From NCBI RefSeq assembly GCF_009363895.1, contig NZ_CP045434.1:1488001-1552000 (forward strand): DNA of 64,000 bases, in the 5' to 3' direction. Below are positions 58,804 to 64,000 of this stretch, piece after piece. A program made the translations under genes and the position numbers. How positions within the stretch are numbered: the stretch's first letter is position 1; the number at the start of each line of letters is the position of its first letter. Below the pieces are notes generated by a model. It did no database searches. It saw only the letters and a program-made list of their open reading frames with translations, and was not told where the DNA came from. Source of the DNA: Sphingomonas ginsengisoli An et al. 2013. GTDB lineage: Bacteria; Pseudomonadota; Alphaproteobacteria; Sphingomonadales; Sphingomonadaceae.

Positions 58804-60353
58804 TGCGCTGCGCCATTTACACGCGCAAGAGCTCGGACGAGGGCCTCGACCAGCACTTCAACAGCCTCGATGCGCAGCGTGAAGCTTGCGAGGCTTACGT
58901 GCTCAGCCAGGCTGGTGAAGGCTGGTCCGCCCTCTCCACCCGCTATGACGATGGCGGTTTCAGCGGCGGCAACATGGAGCGCCCTGCCCTTACGCGTTTG
59001 CTGGACCATATCGGTCGCGGGCTGGTCGACATCGTGGTGGTCTACAAAATCGATCGCTTGACCCGCAGCCTGCCCGACTTTGCGCGGATCGTGGAACGCT
59101 TCGATCAGAAGGACGTGAGCTTTGTCAGCGTGACTCAGGCGTTCAATACGACCAGCAGCATGGGCCGGCTGACGCTCAATGTGCTGCTGTCGTTTGCCCA
59201 ATTCGAGCGCGAGGTCACCGGCGAGCGCATCCGCGACAAGATTGCAGCGTCGAAGGCCAAAGGCATGTGGATGGGTGGACTTGCGCCGCTCGGATACGAC
59301 CTGCCTGCGGATAACGCGCGAGTCCTGAAGGTAAATGCGGCGGAGGCCGGGACCGTCCGCTACATCTTCGAGCAGTATCTGGCGCTCGGGTCAGTGCACC
59401 GCCTGCTCGACAAGCTAGAGGCCGAAGGCGTCCGATCGAAGCTGCGAGTCACCCGTAAGGGACGGAAGCTTGGCGGCCAGCGGTTCAGCCGCGGAGCGAT
59501 GTTCCACCTGCTGCAAAATCGCGTGTACCTTGGTGTAATCGTCCACAAGGACCAGTGCTACCCGGGACAGCACGACGCGATCGTTGCGCGAGAGTTGTTC
59601 GAGAAGGTGCACGCCAAACTTGCTGGCGATCGTCGAGTCCGCAGCTCCTATGCTCGCACGCATCATCCTTACGCCGGCAAGCTATCCGATGCGGCTGGGC
59701 AGGGGCTCGTGCGGACGCACTCGCGGGGCGCCCGGGGCAAGTCATACGCTTACTACGTGCCCGCTGCTTTGCAGCTCGGCCGGCAAGCAGTGTCTACCAC
59801 CGAGCGCTTCTCAGCGACGCGCGTTGATCAGGCCGTCTCACAAGCGATCGGCAGGCTCAGTTTGTTGCCGGGACAGCCCTGCCCACTCGTGCGAGCTGAA
59901 GTCGCCAAGCATTCACTCACCCTTGTACTTCCCGCCAAGCTGCAGAGCCGGGTCGCTGAAACTATGGGCGAAGGTGAGTGCTTCGGCAGCGATCCCGCCA
60001 ACCCCGATCTGCTGACGTGGACAGTCGCGGCGAACCTGAAGCCGCGAGGCGGTCGCGCGCGAGTGGAAGCAGTCACCGCAACGCCAAACCGCGACGAGAA
60101 GCTGATTACTGCGCTTCGCGCTGCCTATAGGCTTGTTGGACGTACTCACAACGGCTTACCGACGATCACGGACTTACCGCAGTCGCGCTACTCGGTGCGG
60201 CTAATGCGCCTCGCGTTTCTCTCGCCCAAGATCCAGGCCATGATTCTCGACGGCAAACAGCCATCGAGGCTGCGCCTCGAAGATCTGATTAGGTCGGCCG
60301 TGCCCCTGTGCTGGAGAAAACAAGAAATGCTGATTGAGCGTCTAAGCGCCTGA
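58803..60353 (+). CDS. large serine recombinase
   Basis: 516 residues from the ATG at 58803. The catalytic Ser is in CAIYTRKSSDEGLDQ, with KIDRLTRSL and FEREVTGERIRDKIAASKAK confirming the resolvase domain. A recombinase domain follows (GSVHRLLDKLEAEGVRS) and a C-terminal DNA-binding part. The zinc-ribbon cysteines of many large serine recombinases are not seen; the corresponding region (HHPYAGKLSDAAGQGLVRTH) has only His. It is the last gene of the DUF3489-DUF2924-recombinase cassette and lies next to candidate crossover sequences. Confidence 0.92.
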   Translation: MRCAIYTRKSSDEGLDQHFNSLDAQREACEAYVLSQAGEGWSALSTRYDDGGFSGGNMERPALTRLLDHIGRGLVDIVVVYKIDRLTRSLPDFARIVERFDQKDVSFVSVTQAFNTTSSMGRLTLNVLLSFAQFEREVTGERIRDKIAASKAKGMWMGGLAPLGYDLPADNARVLKVNAAEAGTVRYIFEQYLALGSVHRLLDKLEAEGVRSKLRVTRKGRKLGGQRFSRGAMFHLLQNRVYLGVIVHKDQCYPGQHDAIVARELFEKVHAKLAGDRRVRSSYARTHHPYAGKLSDAAGQGLVRTHSRGARGKSYAYYVPAALQLGRQAVSTTERFSATRVDQAVSQAIGRLSLLPGQPCPLVRAEVAKHSLTLVLPAKLQSRVAETMGEGECFGSDPANPDLLTWTVAANLKPRGGRARVEAVTATPNRDEKLITALRAAYRLVGRTHNGLPTITDLPQSRYSVRLMRLAFLSPKIQAMILDGKQPSRLRLEDLIRSAVPLCWRKQEMLIERLSA

Positions 60354-60754
60354 GCCAAAGTCACCTGTTACGGGCAATCAAATCGGCTGTTTGTGCCGAA
60401 TTAAGCCCCTGTTCTGTCGATAAAAGCACCTGTTCTGCCGAGTAACAGGGAACGGCGGCCGTTCCGTCATGTAAGTGGCGGATTTCTGCCAAGCCCTGAC
60501 CGAAGCAACTACTCCTCGGTACTCCCTAGAACCTGTTGTGCGCTCCCAAACGCGCGTTTTTCCCTGTTCCGTGCTTCGCACGCGTAACCGGACCGACCAT
60601 CGAGCGCTCAGAGACAGCAGTGGCAATAAGCGTCCGATCGCTACCCTGGTAAGTTGCTGACGTCGCACCACGGATCGGAAGCGCGACGAATAAAGGCCCT
60701 GTTACGGGACCTTGCAGGCGAGCGCCTAGAGACGAGACTAGTTACGCTGTTGCG
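60354..60754. other. gene-free region between recombinase and tRNA-Ser, candidate crossover sequences
   Basis: About 400 bp without a supported gene. It holds two direct copies of CCTGTTCTG[T/C]CGA at 60408-60420 and 60429-60441 (21-bp period) and the palindrome GGAACGG-CGG-CCGTTCC at 60449-60465. Short CCTGTTA motifs occur at both ends (about 60364 and 60698). Such structured repeats next to a serine recombinase may be its att site; this is inference. Confidence 0.45.
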
Positions 60755-60844
<90 letters not shown>

Positions 60845-60962
60845 GCGAGATTGCCAGCGCTGCCAGGGCGGGTCGCGGGCGGGCCTCTAGCAAGGCCATG
60901 CTAGCTTGCCTAGCCCGCAGGCCAGCTTTGCGGGCGGCATTTTCGGCGGCATCGCCCGGGCC

Positions 60963-61631
60963 ATGACTTCGTTGGTGATCGGCGCCTCGGGCGGGATTGG
61001 TGCGGCGCTAGCCGCCCGCCTCGCTGCCGTTGAGTCGACGCATACCCTTTCGCGCTCGGCGGGGGAGATCGACCTTACCGACGAGGCGAGCATTGCCGCC
61101 GCCGCCGAGCGTGTCCGCCCCAACGCGCCGTTCGACCGGATCATCGTCGCCACCGGGCTACTTCATGACGACGAGAGCGGCCCCGAAAAGTCGTTGCGCG
61201 AGCTGACCGCCGATAAACTGGCGCGGAGTTTTGCGGTAAATGCAATCGGGCCCACTCTGTGCGCGCGCTACTTCCTGCCTTTGTTGGCGCGCGACGGCCG
61301 CTTCGCCGCGCTGTCGGCGCGGGTCGGGAGCATCGGCGACAATCGGCTAGGCGGCTGGTACGGCTATCGGGCGTCCAAGGCGGCGCTCAACCAGCTGATC
61401 CGCACCGCCGCCATCGAGTGGGCGCACTCCCGGCCCGCGGCGCTCTGCGTCACCCTCCACCCCGGCACGGTCGACACGGCCATGAGCCGCCCGTTCCAGC
61501 GCGGGGTCGCGCCCGAACGGCTGTTCACCCCCGCCGACGCGGCGGAGCGCATGCTCGCGGTGCTCGACGCGCTGACCCCGGCCGATAGCGGCGGCTGCTT
61601 CGACTGGGCGGGAAGGCGGGTCGCGCCATGA
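60963..61631 (+). CDS. short-chain dehydrogenase/reductase
   Basis: 222 residues from the ATG at 60963. The NAD(P) motif is SLVIGASGGIGAALAARL and the catalytic Tyr/Lys pair is in GWYGYRASKAALNQLI, with an upstream Ser in ALSARVGSIGDNR. The C-terminal CVTLHPGTVDTAMSRPF loop is typical of C-factor-like SDRs, which are short. It is followed 37 bp later by hspQ. Substrate unknown. Confidence 0.9.
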   Translation: MTSLVIGASGGIGAALAARLAAVESTHTLSRSAGEIDLTDEASIAAAAERVRPNAPFDRIIVATGLLHDDESGPEKSLRELTADKLARSFAVNAIGPTLCARYFLPLLARDGRFAALSARVGSIGDNRLGGWYGYRASKAALNQLIRTAAIEWAHSRPAALCVTLHPGTVDTAMSRPFQRGVAPERLFTPADAAERMLAVLDALTPADSGGCFDWAGRRVAP

Positions 61632-61668
61632 CGCTTGTGCAAGTCGCGCCGGCCACTAGATTGCAGCC

Positions 61669-62046
61669 ATGTCGCCGATTGAACGTTTTCCGATCATGAC
61701 TGTCGATCCCTCCGCCCCGCCGGTCGCGCGCGCCCGCTTCGGGATCGGCGAAGTGGTGCGGCATCGCCTGCTCGACTTCCGCGGGGTGATTTTCGACGTC
61801 GATCCCGTCTTCGCCAATTCGGACGAATGGTACGAATCGATCCCGGCCGAGATCCGGCCGGCCAAGAACCAGCCCTTCTACCATCTGCTCGCCGAGAATG
61901 CGGAGAGCAGCTACGTCGCCTATGTCAGCCAGCAGAATCTGATCGCCGACGAAGATGATGAGCCGATCGACCATCCGGCGATCGACGGCCTGTTCGATGC
62001 GTTCGAGCCGGGGCGCTACCGCCTGAAGCCCGAGCACCGCCACTAG
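61669..62046 (+). CDS. hspQ: heat shock protein HspQ
   Basis: 125 residues; Met10 (61696) is an alternative start. The HspQ/YccV domain is clear: FGIGEVVRHRLLDFRGVIFD, VDPVFANSDEWYESI, KNQPFYHLLAENAESSYVAY and VSQQNLIADEDDEPIDHPAI. HspQ binds hemimethylated DNA in vitro and is a specificity-enhancing factor and substrate of the Lon protease in Enterobacteria. A dyad at 62064-62095 follows the gene. Confidence 0.92.
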   Translation: MSPIERFPIMTVDPSAPPVARARFGIGEVVRHRLLDFRGVIFDVDPVFANSDEWYESIPAEIRPAKNQPFYHLLAENAESSYVAYVSQQNLIADEDDEPIDHPAIDGLFDAFEPGRYRLKPEHRH

Positions 62047-62063
62047 TCCGCGGTGCCGCGTGA

Positions 62064-62095
62064 CCCGGATGTTGCAACGCCGCAACATAACCGGG
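62064..62095 (+). terminator. stem-loop after hspQ
   Basis: CCCGG-ATGTTGC (62064-62075) and GCAACAT-AA-CCGGG (62082-62095) form a stem with a two-base bulge and a 6-nt loop, 18 bp after the hspQ stop. No T-run follows. It may terminate or stabilise the hspQ mRNA, or be an operator for the TonB receptor gene 98 bp downstream. Confidence 0.45.
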
Positions 62096-62192
62096 ATTAG
62101 CGTTCGCATCACACGTTAAAGACTTGTCATCTTGGCCGATTCGGCATCCGTTCGTGTCCATGGCTCTGCCAGGGCACGGGGGATATTTCGAC

Positions 62193-64000
62193 ATGACCGG
62201 ACTGACCAAGCGGGTGCTGCTTGCTTCGCTGAGCACCTTTGCCTTCACCACCGCCGCATCGGCGCAATCGACCACGCAGACCTCGCCCGCGGCGCAGGAC
62301 GCGACCGGCGCTACCCAGGCGAATGACGAGAGGGCGGCCGCCGACAATACGGTGGTGGTGACCGGCACCCGTACCGCCAACCGCACCGTCGCCAACAGCC
62401 CGGTGCCGGTCGACGTGATCGGCTCGGACGCGATCGTCCACACCGGCCAGACCGAGACCAACCGGATCCTCAACCAGCTGGTCCCCTCCTTCAACTTCCC
62501 CCAGCCGTCGATCGCCGACGGCTCGGATTCGCTGCGCCCCGCTACCTTGCGCGGGCTCGCCCCCGACCAGACGCTGGTGCTGGTCAACGGCAAGCGCCGC
62601 CACGTCTCCGCGCTGCTCAACGTCAATGGGACGGTCGGGCGCGGCAGCGCGGCGGTGGACCTGAACCTCATCCCGGGAATCGCGATCAGCCGCGTCGAGG
62701 TGCTGCGCGACGGCGCCGCCGCGCAATATGGCTCGGACGCGATCGCCGGGGTCATCAACATCCAGCTCAAGAGCGCCGACCATGGCGGGCGGGTCAGCCT
62801 GACCTACGGCGAATATTGGACCTCGCTCAAGGATGTCGCCAACATCACCGGCTTGCAGACCGATGCGTCGGGCCAGCCGATCCTCGGCACCGACCCACGC
62901 TATTTCCTCGCCAACAGCGACGGCAACCGCACCGCCCACGACGGCACCCAGGCGACGCTCGCTGCCAACCTTGGCCTGCCGCTCGGCAGCCGCGGCTTCG
63001 TCAACGTTTCGGGCGAGGTGCGCGTGCGCGACCGCACCAACCGCGCCGGCTATGACTTGAGGCCCAATTACAACCGGGTCGGGAGCGGTCCGTTCGATCC
63101 GCGCGAAGTCAACTTCAACCGGCTCGAGTTCCGCTTCGGCGATCCCGACACCACCGACTACACGCTGTTCGTCAACTCGGGCTACGACCTCACCCCCGAC
63201 TGGCAGCTCTACGCCTTCGGCTCCTACGGACATCGCAACGCCACCAGCGCGGCCAATTACCGCCAGCAGTCGGCCGCGGCGAACCGCGACTTCTCGGTGC
63301 TGAGTCCGTCGACCACGCCGACCTCGGCCAATTTCGTGCCGCTAACCCCGGACGGCTTCCTGCCGCTGGTCAAGACGCAGCTGCGCGATTATTCGGCGAT
63401 CGGCGGACTGCGCGGCACGGTGGCCGGGTTCAAGGCCGACTTCTCGCTCGGCCGCGGTTACGACAAGTTCGACTATGCGGTCGACGACACGCTCAATACC
63501 TCGTTCGGCCCGGCCAGCCCGCGCAACTTCGACGCCGGCGGGCTGCGCTACGGCCAGTGGCTGGTCAACGCCGACTTCAGCCAGGACTATAATGTCGGCT
63601 TCGCCAAGCCGCTGACGCTGGCGTTCGGCGCCGAGCATCGCCGCGAGCGCTTCCAGATCCGCCCTGGCCAGCTCGAATCCTACGCGCTCGGACCCTATTT
63701 CCGCCCGGCGATCACGACTACCTCGGCCAACTGCGCGACGCAGGGCGGCGTCTACAACACCACCACCGGTGTCTGCAGCTTCCCGGGCCGCCAGGCGGCC
63801 GCGGGTGCGCAGGGCTTTCCCGGCATCCCGGCCTCGAGCGCGACCAACGCCAAGCGCCACAGCTGGGCGGCCTATGCCGAGCTCGACACTGATCCGCTGC
63901 CCGGCGTCACGACCACGCTGGCGGGCCGCTTCGAGCATTACTCCGACTTCGGCTCGACGGTGAACGGCAAGTTCGCCGCGCGCTGGGAGTTCATCCCGGG
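62193..64000 (+). CDS. TonB-dependent outer-membrane receptor, first 602 codons (runs off the window)
   Basis: Starts at the ATG at 62193 with a signal peptide (LLASLSTFAFTTAASAQS) and a TonB-box-like start (NTVVVTGTRTANRTVANSPV). The plug has PATLRGLAPDQTLVLVNGKR, DLNLIPGIAISRVEVLRDGA and AAQYGSDAIAGVINI, all typical of sphingomonad receptors. The barrel begins with VSLTYGEYW and contains extended loops (TSANCATQGGVYN, GVCSF) with two Cys. The frame stays open to the end of the window. It faces no catabolic genes in the visible part. Confidence 0.93.
   Translation, partial: MTGLTKRVLLASLSTFAFTTAASAQSTTQTSPAAQDATGATQANDERAAADNTVVVTGTRTANRTVANSPVPVDVIGSDAIVHTGQTETNRILNQLVPSFNFPQPSIADGSDSLRPATLRGLAPDQTLVLVNGKRRHVSALLNVNGTVGRGSAAVDLNLIPGIAISRVEVLRDGAAAQYGSDAIAGVINIQLKSADHGGRVSLTYGEYWTSLKDVANITGLQTDASGQPILGTDPRYFLANSDGNRTAHDGTQATLAANLGLPLGSRGFVNVSGEVRVRDRTNRAGYDLRPNYNRVGSGPFDPREVNFNRLEFRFGDPDTTDYTLFVNSGYDLTPDWQLYAFGSYGHRNATSAANYRQQSAAANRDFSVLSPSTTPTSANFVPLTPDGFLPLVKTQLRDYSAIGGLRGTVAGFKADFSLGRGYDKFDYAVDDTLNTSFGPASPRNFDAGGLRYGQWLVNADFSQDYNVGFAKPLTLAFGAEHRRERFQIRPGQLESYALGPYFRPAITTTSANCATQGGVYNTTTGVCSFPGRQAAAGAQGFPGIPASSATNAKRHSWAAYAELDTDPLPGVTTTLAGRFEHYSDFGSTVNGKFAARWEFIP

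Noticed and set aside
60378..60671. 97-codon minus-strand frame in the gap between recombinase and tRNA
   Set aside because: It is Arg/Ser-rich and spans the direct repeats and dyad; no credible start or domain.

Overview
The window looks like chromosomal DNA of a high-GC alphaproteobacterium, most likely a sphingomonad (order Sphingomonadales). The grounds are a Tad/Flp pilus locus in alphaproteobacterial order, TonB-dependent receptors beside catabolic genes, a MucR/Ros regulator, an HspQ homologue, hybrid PAS kinases without membrane segments, and a dispersed palindrome of the kind that translates as 'NGSKADI' or 'MSAFDP'. The assignment is inferred from gene content only.

Layout. (1) 1-9.0 kb, minus strand: a Tad pilus operon of two Flp pilins, cpaB, the secretin cpaC, a small lipoprotein, three TadE/TadG-type pseudopilin proteins, cpaE, cpaF and the start of a tadB gene that leaves the window. 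No prepilin peptidase (cpaA) is visible. (2) 9.3-19.4 kb: a DUF2569 membrane protein, an ABC ATPase next to an ABC-permease/M1-aminopeptidase fusion, a secreted penicillin-acylase-type S45 hydrolase, a secreted amidohydrolase and a secreted alpha/beta hydrolase. (3) 19.5-30.8 kb: a catabolic cluster. A leftward operon (TonB receptor, metallo-beta-lactamase-fold hydrolase, a 31-codon micro-ORF, CaiB/AMACR-type protein, iron alcohol dehydrogenase, TetR regulator, acyl-CoA ligase) faces a rightward pair (Baeyer-Villiger-type flavin monooxygenase, FMN alpha-hydroxy-acid oxidase). Their shared promoter region carries two inverted copies of one operator-like motif, each over a -10 box. (4) 30.8-60.7 kb: an accessory region that looks less GC-rich, with a decayed flavoprotein, two paralogous hybrid histidine kinases, about ten copies of a ~28-bp palindrome confined to 31-42 kb, an orphan tyrosine recombinase, many small hypothetical proteins, a MucR-nuclease pair, a compact three-gene operon with a TIGR04255 protein, a regulatory and enzymatic patch with three LysR genes, and a mobile-type stretch (two DUF5681 proteins, an orphan DNA methyltransferase, DUF3489-DUF2924-serine recombinase). 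It ends at a tRNA-Ser(CGA) gene. (5) 60.8-64 kb: ordinary chromosomal genes (SDR, hspQ) and the first 602 codons of a second TonB-dependent receptor.

How the parts may work together. The 19.5-30.8 kb genes fit import of a hydrophobic ketone or terpenoid-like compound: Baeyer-Villiger oxidation to a lactone or ester, hydrolysis by the metallo-beta-lactamase-fold enzyme, oxidation of the released alcohol or hydroxy acid, CoA activation and CoA-level racemisation or transfer. The substrate is unknown. The best candidates for undescribed biology are the translationally coupled micro-ORF in that operon, the TIGR04255/HTH/SQSCD three-gene operon, and the palindrome family in the accessory region.
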